From: Ignavibacteria bacterium
GTDB lineage: Bacteria > Bacteroidota > Ignavibacteria > Kapaibacteriales > UBA4661
Direction of reading: 5' to 3'
NCBI GenBank assembly: GCA_947459425.1
Contig: CANHDJ010000013.1
Span: forward strand, 1 to 64,000
DNA: 64,000 bases
In this document: positions 7,810-17,294 of the stretch, piece after piece
Layout of the letters: every line of letters begins with the position of its first letter
Numbering within the stretch: the stretch's first letter is position 1
Position numbers and translations under genes: made by a program
The notes under the pieces: generated by a model
The model's database searches: none
What the model was told of the DNA's origin: nothing
The model's input: only the letters and a program-made list of their open reading frames with translations

Positions 7810-10800
7810 TTAATCGTGCATCCAGCCTGCCATGGAAGAAACATTTAGCGTACCGCGCTTCAATGCTCGTTCTTTCATTATCACAAAAAGAACGGGCGTA
7901 ATAATCAGCACGTGGACGGCAGAAGTCAGCAAACCGCCGATCATCGGCGCGGTGAGCGGCTTCATCACGTCTGCGCCCGTGCCATCCGACCACATGACCG
8001 GCACAAGGCTTATCATTGCGGTTAAAACGGTCATAAGTTTTGGGCGAAGGCGTAAAATCGAGCCTTCCAAAGCAGCTTCGTGAATATCGCTTTTCGTCAG
8101 TGCTTCTCGCTCACCGCGCTGAAAGGCGCGTAATCGCTTGTCAAGCGCCTCGTGCAAGTAAACTACCATTACCACTCCTGTTTCTGTTGCAACGCCGTAA
8201 AGCGCTATAAAGCCCACCCAAGCTGCAACAGAAAAATTATAGCCCAACGCAAATACCGTGTAGATGCCGCCAATGAGTGCAAATGGTACGGAAAGCATTA
8301 CCACGGCTGCTTCTTTGTAGTCTTTGAGCGTGAAATACAGCAGAACAAATATCACCAAAAAGACGATCGGCATAATCAGAGCAATCGTGCGCTGTGCGCG
8401 GACTTTGTGTTCGTACTGACCGCTCCATTCCACACTGTATCCGGCAGGAAGCGCCAATTCCCGCTCTATCACACGCTTTGCATCGTCCACAACACTTCCC
8501 ATATCGCGCCCACGTGCATTGAGGAAAACAACCGAGCGTAAATGACCATTTTCACTGGCAATCATCGCTGGTGCTTCGACAATCTGAATATCCACCAACG
8601 CCGAAAGCGGCATAAACACACGTCCGCCGGAGCGTGTGCCGGACAACAATGATTCGCCATTCTGTGTTGTTTGCGCGGGGGCAGAGGAAGAATTTTGCGG
8701 AGATCCCTGTGTTGATGGGCCTTGCATGGCATTCATGCTAGAAGCGTCATTCGTAGCAGTATTGGATAAAAATCCCTGCGGAGCGTTTGAAACGGGGCTT
8801 GGGGCGAGATTCACCGGAATAAGAAGACGTTTGAGTTCATCGGGCGTACTACGAAAATCGCTTGCATACCGCGCCCGCACAGGGAAACGCATCCGTCCTT
8901 CGACAATAACGCCCAAATTCTGCCCGCCAATGGCGGTTTCGATAATATCCTGCACATCACCAATCGTCATGCCGTATCGTGCGGCTGCCTCTTTTTTTAC
9001 ACTCATATCCAAATATGAACCGCGTTGACCACGCTCTGCGGCTATATCCACCGCGCCATCAACTTTTTGCAACAGTGCTTCGGCACGAATGGCGAGGTGC
9101 TCAAGCGTATCCAAATTTGCACCGTAAATTTTCAAGCCAATGTCTGTGCGAACACCTGTGGAGAGCATATTGATGCGATTGACAATCGGTTGCGTCCAGC
9201 CATTGCGCACACCCGGAATTTGGAGTTTGCGGTCGAGTTCGGCGATAATATCTTTTTTGGTTATGCCTGAACGCCACTCGTGGCGCGGTTTGAGCAGGAT
9301 AATCGTTTCAATCATACTCACGGGCGCGTTGTCGGTAGCGGTTTCGGCGCGTCCTGCTTTGCCCAGCACGTGCGCTACTTCCGGCAATGTCCGAATGATG
9401 CGGTCTTGGGCTTGCAAAATGCGATTGACTTCTGGCAGCGAGGCGTTTGGCAGCGTAACGGGCATAAATAAAATGCTGCCTTCGTCCAAAGGCGGCATAA
9501 ATTCTGAACCCGTCGAAAGTGCCATCGGCACGGCGACGGCAAGTGCTACAAGATTCAGTCCTAATGCGGTTTTACGATACTTCAGCGCCCACCCTATCAC
9601 AGGCGCATAAAGCATTTTGAAAAAGCGCGTCAGCCAATTTGCATCTTCACTGCGAAATTTGCCGTGCATCAGCAGCGTCATCAGCACTGGAATCAGCGTC
9701 AGCACAACGATTGCCGAACCAAGCATGGCAAAGGTTTTCGTGTAGGCAAGCGGATGGAAGAGCTTCCCTTCTTGTCCTGTGAGCAGAAACACGGGTAAAA
9801 ACGACACCAAAATAATGAGTTCGGAAAAGAAAATCGCCCGTCCGACTTGTTTCGCGGAATCAATCGAAATGCGGTTGTATTCCTCGTTGGTGAGCGCCAC
9901 ACCGCGCTCTGCGGCTTGCGCGGCGGCGTGTGCCAGATTGCGATACGCGTTTTCCACCAGCACAATCGAAGAATCAACAATAACACCAATAGCGAGAATT
10001 ATCCCACCAAGTGACATAATATTCGAGGTGATACCAAAAGCGTACATAAAAATAAACGCCAACAAAACGGAAATGGGGATCTCAATAATAATCCGCACAA
10101 TGCTCCGAAAATGCAGCAAAAACAAGGCAACGACAATAGCGACGACGATTGCGGCTTCCACGAGTGCGCGTTCCAGCGTTCCGACGGCTTCGTCAATCAG
10201 CGTGGAACGGTCGTAGGAGGTGCGAATTTCCACGCCCGGCGGCAAACCCGGCGCAATCTGCACGATTTTTTCTTTGACGCGCCCAATCACATCTCGCGCA
10301 TTTGCGCCGCTTCGCATGACCACAATGCCGCCCACTGCCTGCCCTTCGCCGTTATTATCCAACGCCCCACGCCGGATTTCTCCGCCAAGCTGCACTGTTG
10401 CTACATTTTTGAGCGGAATCGGCGTACCTCCGCCGGAAGTGCGAATAAGGGCATTGTCAAGGTCGGCTTTGGAGCGGATATAGCCCTGCCCGCGCACGAA
10501 ATACTCCGAGCTATTCATTTCAATAAGTTTCCCGCCAACTTCGTTGTTATTGCGCTGAATAGCGCTTACCACCTCGTTCATGGAAAGATTATACGCCCGA
10601 AGCCTGATGGGATCAACGTCCACCTGATATTGCCGCACAAAACCACCAATACTCGCCACTTCCGCAACGCCTTCCACTGAAGCAAGTTGGTAACGAATGT
10701 ACCAATCTTGCACGGCGCGGAGTTCGGCAAGGTCGAGTTTTGGTTGATTGTTGCTTGTTTCTTGCTGTTTGGCACTTGAATTACCGACGGTGTACCAAAA

Positions 10801-11217
10801 AATGTGTCCTACGCCCGTGCCGTCGGGACCAAGCGTTGGTGTGGCGGCTGGGGGAAGTTGTGCTTTAATGACGCTCAGGCGCTCTGCCACGCGGGTTCTG
10901 GCAAAATAGAGATTCGTGGCATCGTCAAAAATGACAAAGACAAAGGACATTCCAAACATCGAACTGCCACGCACCGCCTTCACGCCCGCCAAGCCCTGAA
11001 GCGCAGTTGTGAGCGGGTAGGTGATTTGATCTTCGATAATTTGCGGCGAGCGCCCCATCCATTCGGTGAAGACAATAACTTGGTTTTCGGACAAGTCCGG
11101 GAGCGCATCAACAGGGAGTTTTGCGGCGGCATATATGCCAAAGCCTGTGAGAATGAGGTACGCAAGTAATACGATGAAACGATTACGAGCGCTCCATTCG
11201 ATGATATATTCAATCAT
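7810..11217 (-). CDS. cusA: CusA/CzcA-family heavy-metal RND efflux transporter
   Basis: A 1135-residue inner membrane proton-driven pump with the usual N-terminal segment (LPVDALPDLSENQVIV), twelve predicted membrane helices and large periplasmic loops. The three methionines that bind Cu(I)/Ag(I) in CusA appear conserved by context: LFMPVTLP, APVSMIET and INMLSTG. This favours Cu/Ag over Co/Zn/Cd. It is longer than the family norm of about 1040 residues because of a Ser/Gln/Asn-rich insertion of about 65 residues (about 800-868) in the second periplasmic half. Confidence 0.94.
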   Translation of the reverse strand: MIEYIIEWSARNRFIVLLAYLILTGFGIYAAAKLPVDALPDLSENQVIVFTEWMGRSPQIIEDQITYPLTTALQGLAGVKAVRGSSMFGMSFVFVIFDDATNLYFARTRVAERLSVIKAQLPPAATPTLGPDGTGVGHIFWYTVGNSSAKQQETSNNQPKLDLAELRAVQDWYIRYQLASVEGVAEVASIGGFVRQYQVDVDPIRLRAYNLSMNEVVSAIQRNNNEVGGKLIEMNSSEYFVRGQGYIRSKADLDNALIRTSGGGTPIPLKNVATVQLGGEIRRGALDNNGEGQAVGGIVVMRSGANARDVIGRVKEKIVQIAPGLPPGVEIRTSYDRSTLIDEAVGTLERALVEAAIVVAIVVALFLLHFRSIVRIIIEIPISVLLAFIFMYAFGITSNIMSLGGIILAIGVIVDSSIVLVENAYRNLAHAAAQAAERGVALTNEEYNRISIDSAKQVGRAIFFSELIILVSFLPVFLLTGQEGKLFHPLAYTKTFAMLGSAIVVLTLIPVLMTLLMHGKFRSEDANWLTRFFKMLYAPVIGWALKYRKTALGLNLVALAVAVPMALSTGSEFMPPLDEGSILFMPVTLPNASLPEVNRILQAQDRIIRTLPEVAHVLGKAGRAETATDNAPVSMIETIILLKPRHEWRSGITKKDIIAELDRKLQIPGVRNGWTQPIVNRINMLSTGVRTDIGLKIYGANLDTLEHLAIRAEALLQKVDGAVDIAAERGQRGSYLDMSVKKEAAARYGMTIGDVQDIIETAIGGQNLGVIVEGRMRFPVRARYASDFRSTPDELKRLLIPVNLAPSPVSNAPQGFLSNTATNDASSMNAMQGPSTQGSPQNSSSAPAQTTQNGESLLSGTRSGGRVFMPLSALVDIQIVEAPAMIASENGHLRSVVFLNARGRDMGSVVDDAKRVIERELALPAGYSVEWSGQYEHKVRAQRTIALIMPIVFLVIFVLLYFTLKDYKEAAVVMLSVPFALIGGIYTVFALGYNFSVAAWVGFIALYGVATETGVVMVVYLHEALDKRLRAFQRGEREALTKSDIHEAALEGSILRLRPKLMTVLTAMISLVPVMWSDGTGADVMKPLTAPMIGGLLTSAVHVLIITPVLFVIMKERALKRGTLNVSSMAGWMHD

Positions 11218-11307
11218 GGAATTGGGTTGGAAAAAGGGAGTAACTGGTACGGCACTGCGAACGCGGGTTCGCGCTTCATTGGCAATAAACGAGGCGTGGA
11301 GGGCGCA

Positions 11308-11706
11308 TTAAATCAAGAGCGCACGGAAGCGAATGGGTATATTGTGATGATAGGGCGGAGACGTGTCCACATGAGGGAGAGCAGCGCAGACATCGGAATT
11401 GTAGAGCGCAAAATGAGCAAGCACGGGCAGTAGCGCCGATACTTGGATTGGCGCATGGACACTTGTTTGCGAGATAATGACAAACGAATCTGTTGTTTTC
11501 AGAACGTGCAGCGTGGCGGTGCAGCAGTCTTTTGTACATGGCACAGAAGAATCCTCGTCATCTTCGCAATCGCACGTATTTTGGCTTGCAAGCGAGACAG
11601 AATCAAGTTCGCCGGAGCAGTAGTGATACACAACGCCCGCGCCGCTTGTGGAAACAAGCAGCGACAATGCCATGAGGCAGGGCAGTATGGAGCGAAGAAT
11701 CATCAT
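11308..11706 (-). CDS. Small exported Cys/His-rich protein (HYC_CC_PP-like), first gene of the efflux operon
   Basis: About 132 residues from the start at 11706. A signal peptide (MMILRSILPCLMALSLL...) is followed by a short mature part with HYCSGEL, CDCEDD and CTKDCC, the pattern of the HYC_CC_PP family found beside metal pumps in Bacteroidota. It lies 90 bases before cusA on the same strand and is likely co-transcribed. A periplasmic copper chaperone or sensor role is an inference from the cysteine motifs and the position; no enzymatic motif is visible. Confidence 0.7.
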   Translation of the reverse strand: MMILRSILPCLMALSLLVSTSGAGVVYHYCSGELDSVSLASQNTCDCEDDEDSSVPCTKDCCTATLHVLKTTDSFVIISQTSVHAPIQVSALLPVLAHFALYNSDVCAALPHVDTSPPYHHNIPIRFRALLI

Positions 11707-11758
11707 AGCTTCAAACTTAGAGGATTTTTTCGGCTTTCGCAAGAATATTTCGTGGCAC

Positions 11759-11820
11759 AAAAAAAACTTTCCAAGTGGCAAGCGATGCTTGGGGCTGCAT
11801 TGCCGACGTGGAAAGTTTTT
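11759..11820 (-). terminator. Terminator downstream of acpP
   Basis: On the minus strand, AAAAACTTTCCA and TGGAAAGTTTTT form a 12-base-pair stem extended by partly paired bases. It is followed by a run of T, about 20 bases past the acpP stop. It separates the fatty acid operon from the copper operon on the same strand. Confidence 0.75.
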
Positions 11821-11842
11821 CGATTTCGATAATTCTGCGAGA

Positions 11843-12076
11843 TTATTTTGCTTTGGATTCGAGGTATTTCACCGCGTCACCGACGGTTTGAATTTTTTCT
11901 GCATCGCTATCTTCGATCGTAACGTTGAACTCTTTTTCAAATTCCATGATGAGTTCAACGGTATCAAGCGAGTCGGCACCCAAATCGTTGGTAAAGGAAG
12001 CATCATCGGTGATTTGGGTTTCTTCAACGCCCAATTTGTCAACGATAATTTTTTTAACGCGTTCTGCGATAGACAT
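11843..12076 (-). CDS. acpP: Acyl carrier protein
   Basis: A 77-residue acidic protein. The 4'-phosphopantetheine attachment serine is in [12 protein letters not shown], at about residue 37. It carries growing acyl chains for FabD, FabH and FabG, whose genes lie upstream in the same operon. The start at 12076 (MSIAERVKK) matches the family length; the longer open frame adds an unlikely 23 residues. A terminator follows. Confidence 0.97.
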   Translation of the reverse strand: MSIAERVKKIIVDKLGVEETQITDDASFTNDLGADSLDTVELIMEFEKEFNVTIEDSDAEKIQTVGDAVKYLESKAK

Positions 12077-12146
12077 AAATACAACCTTAAAAGATGGACA
12101 AAAGAATGTGATTAAAATATTGAGTTGATAATTTCTTCTCTGCAAA

Positions 12147-12896
12147 TTATGCCGCTAAACCGCCATCAACCACGATTGTTTGCGCCGTGATGTACGACGA
12201 ATCGTCGGAGGCGAGAAACGCCACGACAGACGCTATTTCATGCGGCTGTGCTGTCCGACCAAGCGGGATGCTGCTTTGCAGCGCTTTTTTCTGCTCGTCG
12301 CTAATTTTCGCGGTCATGTCCGTATCAATGTAGCCCGGAGCAACGCAATTTACTAAAATATTTCGAGACGACAATTCCTTTGCAAAGGATTTTGTCAAGC
12401 CGATAAGTCCTGCTTTGGAAGCGGAGTAGTTCACCTGCCCGGCATTGCCCGTAATGCCAACGATGGAGCCGATATTGATGATTTTTCCTGCCCGTTGGCT
12501 CATCATCGGTTTGCATACCGCTTTGCTCATCAAGAATGCCCCTTTGAGATTCGTATCAATCACGCTATCCCAATCGCTCTCGCTCATGCGCAGCACGAGG
12601 GTGTCTTTAGTAATGCCGGCGTTATTAACGAGAATATCAATGCGTTTTGCCGTGTTTGCCGGATGTTCAAGCACGGATTTGACAAGGTTTGTTACGGAAT
12701 CTGCTTGTGCAACATCGGCTTGAATGGCTTGAACGCTTGCGCCGAGTTCTGCCGCCAAAGCATTTGCCTTGTCGGGGCTGGAATTAAACGTGAAATAGAC
12801 ACTCGCGCCGTCAGCGTGCAAGCGGCGAACAATCGCCTCGCCAATACCACGCGCACCGCCTGTTACAAGGGCTATTTTGCCAGAAAGTTTGGACAT
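12147..12896 (-). CDS. fabG: 3-oxoacyl-[ACP] reductase
   Basis: A 249-residue short-chain dehydrogenase that reduces 3-oxoacyl-ACP with NADPH in each elongation cycle. It has the TGGARGIG cofactor motif near residue 12, NNAG near 90, a catalytic Ser in INIGSIVG, and YSASK for Tyr and Lys. It lies 70 bases before acpP, the usual order. The start at 12896 ([14 protein letters not shown]) is the family start. Confidence 0.96.
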   Translation of the reverse strand: MSKLSGKIALVTGGARGIGEAIVRRLHADGASVYFTFNSSPDKANALAAELGASVQAIQADVAQADSVTNLVKSVLEHPANTAKRIDILVNNAGITKDTLVLRMSESDWDSVIDTNLKGAFLMSKAVCKPMMSQRAGKIINIGSIVGITGNAGQVNYSASKAGLIGLTKSFAKELSSRNILVNCVAPGYIDTDMTAKISDEQKKALQSSIPLGRTAQPHEIASVVAFLASDDSSYITAQTIVVDGGLAA

Positions 12897-12924
12897 AGTA
12901 GAATGTGAAATGAAAAATGAAGAA

Positions 12925-13224
12925 TTACTCTTTCGTTGACTTCCAATCATTCAACTCTTCTTCAATGAAAAAGTTGAGTAAATCGCGGTACATTTTCTCA
13001 ATAAGTTCCGGGTCTAAGCCTTCCTCAGAAGCCCACGTACGGCGGTCTTGCAAAAGGCTTCGCACACGCTCTACCGCACGAACACTTGCCTCGCTGGTCT
13101 TGAATTGCGAAGCCGCCCGAACATACATCAAGCGCTCTCCCAGCAAGGCAATGATTTGTCGGTCGCGGCGGTCAATTTCGGTGCGGATTTCGTTGATATT
13201 TTCGCATTGTTCGGGAGTTTTCAT
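12925..13224 (-). CDS. Chorismate mutase-like / isochorismate-pyruvate lyase-like protein (PchB family)
   Basis: A 99-residue AroQ-fold helical protein. It begins KTPEQCENINEIRTEIDR, has DRQIIALLGERLMYV and ends near GLDPELIEKMYRDL, close to PchB-type proteins that cut isochorismate to salicylate or act as weak chorismate mutases. No aromatic or salicylate gene is nearby. It sits 28 bases upstream of fabG inside the fatty acid operon, so its substrate is uncertain. Confidence 0.82.
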   Translation of the reverse strand: MKTPEQCENINEIRTEIDRRDRQIIALLGERLMYVRAASQFKTSEASVRAVERVRSLLQDRRTWASEEGLDPELIEKMYRDLLNFFIEEELNDWKSTKE

Positions 13225-13262
13225 CTGCTGTATTGGAAAAGTGGCATAAATGCAAATACTGT

Positions 13263-13667
13263 CTAAACCTTGATTCCTTGAGATTTACAGTCGGCTTCGA
13301 TTTTTTGAAGGAATGTTTTACAGTCCTTCAAGGTTGATTGCAAAAGTATAGGATGCGGATTCGTTACCCAACATTTATATCGTGCGTTGCGTGAATTTTC
13401 GTATAAATTCTTGTATGATGCATAAATATCGTGTTGTAGCGGCATGATCGCATGAGGATTGTTGGGATCAATATTCGCGTTTACACTTTTGTGTTCTGCC
13501 CCAATATGCTTCTTTTTCTTTGCGGCAAGTGCATGAATCAAGTGCAAAGCGGTGTAAAAGACAATCGTTATCTGCCAGTCAACAAACTGACCGTCCACAT
13601 TGCTCTCCATGTATGCAAGAAAATTTTTATTGTGAAGAAATTGTGCGATATGCTCTTTAACACTCAT
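13263..13667 (-). CDS. HEPN-like small helical protein, second gene of an inserted pair
   Basis: A 134-residue protein with FVDWQITIVFYTALHLIHA near residues 28-46 and a later NSRNARYKCW segment, a pattern shared with HEPN-like proteins. Its start overlaps the stop of the preceding gene by four bases (13664-13667), which implies translational coupling. The stretch is visibly more AT-rich than the fab genes around it. A toxin or RNase role, as for HEPN partners of some two-gene modules, is inference; the classical Rx4-6H motif is not clear. Confidence 0.5.
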   Translation of the reverse strand: MSVKEHIAQFLHNKNFLAYMESNVDGQFVDWQITIVFYTALHLIHALAAKKKKHIGAEHKSVNANIDPNNPHAIMPLQHDIYASYKNLYENSRNARYKCWVTNPHPILLQSTLKDCKTFLQKIEADCKSQGIKV

Positions 13668-14176
13668 AGCGATACTTTTTCATACCGTTGTAATTCACTT
13701 GTTAAATCCGAAGAAACAAAGTGCAAATGAAGGGGAAATCGTTCTGTATCAATGTCAAGTTGGTTATTGCTTTCATACCATTCTACAAATCTGTACATCA
13801 ATGCTCGAAAAGCGGCGGTATCTTCTTTCAAAATAATAAAATAGTATAAGTCTTTTTCTGATAAGCGATATACCGCTTCAATGTTTTTACGATATACCGA
13901 AAGTCCACCCATAGCGAGTGCATGAAGGACTGTACGTAATAATTCTTCGGACTTTTTGTGGGACGCAAAAAGTGTAGGCAAAGGATTGGTGAGAAGTTGA
14001 TTGAAATAGGCAGAAAAAGAATCAATCGCACCTTGTTTGTACAGTGATGCACTATGTTTGGCTTGATGTTCAATTTCCTTCAACACGTTATGAACCGCAT
14101 CATTTTCAGTACCGAAAGACTTTTTCGGCAATGTTTTTTTCGGTTTGATGGCTGTTTTTTTTGCTGTTGTAGCCAT
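13664..14176 (-). CDS. Uncharacterised protein coupled to the HEPN-like gene
   Basis: 170 residues with a Lys-rich N terminus (ATTAKKTAIKPKKTLPKK), a helical middle and a C-terminal part (LYYFIILKEDTAAF...FPLHLHFVSSDL) that alternates beta and alpha patterns. I do not recognise the family. It is the first gene of a coupled pair with the HEPN-like protein and could be the antitoxin or partner of that pair. It begins 16 bases after fabD, so it probably shares the fab transcript. Confidence 0.55.
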   Translation of the reverse strand: MATTAKKTAIKPKKTLPKKSFGTENDAVHNVLKEIEHQAKHSASLYKQGAIDSFSAYFNQLLTNPLPTLFASHKKSEELLRTVLHALAMGGLSVYRKNIEAVYRLSEKDLYYFIILKEDTAAFRALMYRFVEWYESNNQLDIDTERFPLHLHFVSSDLTSELQRYEKVSL

Positions 14177-14192
14177 AATGGTTGCTAGGAAT

Positions 14193-15119
14193 TCAAGATT
14201 TTGAGAATGTTTTCACTTGCTCTGCCGTGTCAAAGCCGCCGATGGTGACTGTGCCCGTGACCGTGCGTTTGACCAGACCTTGCAGGACATTTCCGGGACC
14301 AATCTCATAGAACGTATCCACGCCCGCAGTTTGCATTGCCTGAATACTTTGTGTCCACAAAACAGGTGCTGTCAACTGTTGCACCAGTGCTGCCCGTATA
14401 TCATCGGCTTTGCGGAGTGGCTTGGCAAGGGCGTTTGCATAGACCTCCACACTTGCATCCCGCATATCGGCTGCATAGATAGCCTTTTCAAGTTCATTCT
14501 GTGCGCTTTGCATGAGCGGGGAATGGAATGCACCACTCACAGGAAGTTCCTTAACCAGTTTTGCTCCGGCAGCCTTAAAATCGGGCATTTTCGAGCGCAA
14601 ATAATCGGCGCTACCGGAAATAACAACCTGCCCGGGCGAGTTGAAATTTGCCGCAACAATCACATTGTCACCACTCGTTAGCGTTGCGCAAAGCTCACGT
14701 ACTTTATCGTCATCCATCCCAACAACAGCCGCCATCGTGCCGGGCAGGGTTTCTCCGGCGCGGAACATCAGTTCTCCGCGCAATTTCACCAAACCCAAAC
14801 CTGTTTCAAAATCAACCACTCCGGCGGCAAAGAGCGCAGAGTATTCGCCCAGCGAATGCCCAGCCGACGCATGGAATGGGAGTTTTTCGCGCAGAAGTGT
14901 TGCCAAGATTGCTTCGTGAACAAAGAGTGCGGGCTGCGTGTAGCGCGTTTCTTTGAGTGTTTCGGCAGGACCGTCGAAACAAATAGTGCTGAGGCTTACG
15001 CCCATAATGCCATCGGCGACAGCAAGCATTTGTAAGGCTTGTGGGAAATGTTCGTGTAAATCCCGCATCATACCAACGTATTGCGAGCCTTGACCGGAGA
15101 AAACGAGTGCTGTTGCCAT
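14193..15119 (-). CDS. fabD: Malonyl-CoA:ACP transacylase
   Basis: A 308-residue alpha/beta acyltransferase that loads malonate onto ACP. It has FSGQGSQYVGM at the N terminus, the nucleophile Ser in GHSLGEYSAL near residue 90, and His in GAFHSPLM near 199. Its ATG overlaps the fabH stop codon (TAATG), so the start at 15119 and translational coupling are well supported. The gene downstream is the inserted hypothetical pair rather than fabG. Confidence 0.96.
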   Translation of the reverse strand: MATALVFSGQGSQYVGMMRDLHEHFPQALQMLAVADGIMGVSLSTICFDGPAETLKETRYTQPALFVHEAILATLLREKLPFHASAGHSLGEYSALFAAGVVDFETGLGLVKLRGELMFRAGETLPGTMAAVVGMDDDKVRELCATLTSGDNVIVAANFNSPGQVVISGSADYLRSKMPDFKAAGAKLVKELPVSGAFHSPLMQSAQNELEKAIYAADMRDASVEVYANALAKPLRKADDIRAALVQQLTAPVLWTQSIQAMQTAGVDTFYEIGPGNVLQGLVKRTVTGTVTIGGFDTAEQVKTFSKS

Positions 15120-16117
15120 TATTTTATCCCCCATTTCAAATAAGCAGAACCATAAGTAAAACCGCCGCCAAAAGCAGCTAAAATCATGTTATCACCGTAC
15201 TGAATTTTTCCCGCTTTTTGCCATTCCGACAGGCAAATTGGGATTGTTCCGGCGGTCGTATTGCCATAGCGCTGAATGTTAATCATCACCCGCTCTTTGT
15301 CCAACTCCATGCGGTTTGCTGTTGCCTCAATGATGCGCAGATTTGCTTGATGCGGTACTAACCACGCCACATCGCTGCCCGTGAGATTATTGCGTTGCAT
15401 CACATCCATCGTTGCGTCCGCCATACTTTTCACCGCCGATTTGAAAACGTGTTGCCCTTCTTGATAGGCATAGTGCAAGCGCTTGTCCACTGTTTCGTGT
15501 GTGGCAGGCATCACGCTGCCCCCAGCTTTCATGTGGAGATGTTGGAAGCCGCTTCCGTCCACGTGCAACGAAGCATCCATAATGCCGACGCTATCATCAT
15601 CACTCGCCTCAATCAGCACGGCTCCCGCGCCATCGCCAAAGATGATACAGGTAGCGCGGTCTTCAGGGTCAACAATCGCCGTCATTTTGTCTGCGCCCAC
15701 AACAATCGCTTTTTGAGAGCCGCCCGATTCCACCAGTCTCCGTGCGGTTTCCAGAGCAAAAAGAAAGCCTGAACAGGCTGCGGAAATATCGTAACCCCAG
15801 ATGCGCGGATGTTTCATTCCTAATTTATCTTGAATCAGGCAGGCCGTTGCCGGAAAAACGTGGTCGGGGGTGACGGTTGCGACGACGATAAAATCAATTT
15901 CATTTTTGTCAAGACCACGCATTTTCAAACAATCTTCAATGGCTAAAACGCTCATGTCCGATGTCGCCATGCCGTCAGGGGCAAAGCGGCGTTCTTGGAT
16001 GCCAGTGCGAGTGCGAATCCATTCATCGGTTGTTTCGATGCGGCTTTCAAAGTATGAGTTGGGAATGATGTTGTCCGGGACGTAGTGTCCGACGGCTGTT
16101 ATGACGGCTTTTTTCAT
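15119..16117 (-). CDS. fabH: 3-oxoacyl-[ACP] synthase III
   Basis: A 332-residue condensing enzyme that starts fatty acid synthesis from acyl-CoA and malonyl-ACP. The catalytic Cys is in SAACSGFL (near residue 114), His in PHQANLRI and Asn in YGNTTAG. The length is usual. It lies between plsX and fabD; a 154-base gap to plsX holds only a short remnant reading frame. Confidence 0.96.
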   Translation of the reverse strand: MKKAVITAVGHYVPDNIIPNSYFESRIETTDEWIRTRTGIQERRFAPDGMATSDMSVLAIEDCLKMRGLDKNEIDFIVVATVTPDHVFPATACLIQDKLGMKHPRIWGYDISAACSGFLFALETARRLVESGGSQKAIVVGADKMTAIVDPEDRATCIIFGDGAGAVLIEASDDDSVGIMDASLHVDGSGFQHLHMKAGGSVMPATHETVDKRLHYAYQEGQHVFKSAVKSMADATMDVMQRNNLTGSDVAWLVPHQANLRIIEATANRMELDKERVMINIQRYGNTTAGTIPICLSEWQKAGKIQYGDNMILAAFGGGFTYGSAYLKWGIK

Positions 16118-16271
16118 AGAAAATAGTTCAATGTGAAGGGATGTTATCTACCGATGTATAGTTCAATACCATCAAGAATTACCTCTAATTCTTGGTGCGA
16201 GGTCATGCCTAATTTCCTGACAATCTGGATAAAATGGACGAGTCAAATTTCCGATTGTCCACACGTCCTCC

Positions 16272-17294
16272 TCAAAAATTAAGCGCAGTTTCAATACTTT
16301 TATTCACTTCTTTGCGAACAACTTCGTCGGCGCGAAGAATCATATTTTTGATAGCAAGTGGCGAGGATTTTCCATGCCCAATAATGCTCACGCCGTTGAC
16401 ACCGAGAAGCGGCACACCGCCATACTCCTCATAGTTCATGCCCGTCAACGCTCCTTTTAATGCGGGTTTGGCAACTCCCATCATTAGTTTTTGTCCAAAA
16501 CTTTTATCAGCAAAAGCTGTGAACTTTGCCTTCAAAAAGGTGAGCATACTTTCGGCAAATTTCAAGACGATATTGCCCACGAAACCATCACAAACGACAA
16601 CGTGCGCCGCACCCATCAAAATATCACGCCCTTCGATATTGCCCAGAAAATTTAGATTACTTGCCTTCAAGAGTCCATGCGCTTCCAACGCCGCTTCATT
16701 ACCCTTTATTTCTTCCTCGCCGACGTTCAGCAAGCCGATACGTGGATTCTCAACGCCGAGAATGCGCTTGACGTAAATACTGCCCATAACGGCAAATTCG
16801 TACAGATGCTTTGGCTTGCAATCAACGTTTGCGCCTGCATCTACCAGTAGCGTCGGGTAGGATTCCGTCGTGGGAAGGAACGTACCAATCGTGGGGCGGC
16901 TCACGCCCTCAATGCGCCCCAAAATCAAGGTAGAATGGGACATCACAGCACCAGTATTACCCGCCGAAACGAAGGCTTCTGCATTGCCTTCTTTGTGCTT
17001 CTGTAAGCCGATATACAATGAAGAGTTACGCTTTTTCCGAAAAGCCACCGCCGGTTCGTCCTCCATCGTGACGATTTCGTCGGCATGGATGATGGAAAAG
17101 TTCATACCCGCGAGTCCATGTTTGGTCAAAGCAGCACGAATCTCTGGCTCACGCCCGACAAACACGACTTCAGCATTGATGTTATTTGCCTGAAAATGTC
17201 GCACGGCATCGGCAGCACCTAACACTTCATTGTGCGGGGCAAAATCGCCGCCCATTGCGTCGAGAATAATGCGTACTTGTTGTGATTGCGCCAT
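16272..17294 (-). CDS. plsX: Phosphate acyltransferase PlsX
   Basis: A 340-residue enzyme making acyl-phosphate from acyl-ACP for phospholipid synthesis. It shows the family start IILDAMGGDFAP and the later motifs SAGNTGAVM and VVCDGFVGN. The start at 17294 is preferred over a longer frame because ILDAMGGD should be close to the N terminus. It lies in the conserved order DUF177-rpmF-plsX-fabH. Confidence 0.96.
   Translation of the reverse strand: MAQSQQVRIILDAMGGDFAPHNEVLGAADAVRHFQANNINAEVVFVGREPEIRAALTKHGLAGMNFSIIHADEIVTMEDEPAVAFRKKRNSSLYIGLQKHKEGNAEAFVSAGNTGAVMSHSTLILGRIEGVSRPTIGTFLPTTESYPTLLVDAGANVDCKPKHLYEFAVMGSIYVKRILGVENPRIGLLNVGEEEIKGNEAALEAHGLLKASNLNFLGNIEGRDILMGAAHVVVCDGFVGNIVLKFAESMLTFLKAKFTAFADKSFGQKLMMGVAKPALKGALTGMNYEEYGGVPLLGVNGVSIIGHGKSSPLAIKNMILRADEVVRKEVNKSIETALNF

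Noticed and set aside
16144-16206. Short minus-strand frame (MTSHQELEVILDGIELYIGR) between plsX and fabH
   Set aside because: Only 20 codons, with a stop shortly upstream in the same frame; it could be a gene remnant but cannot be assigned.
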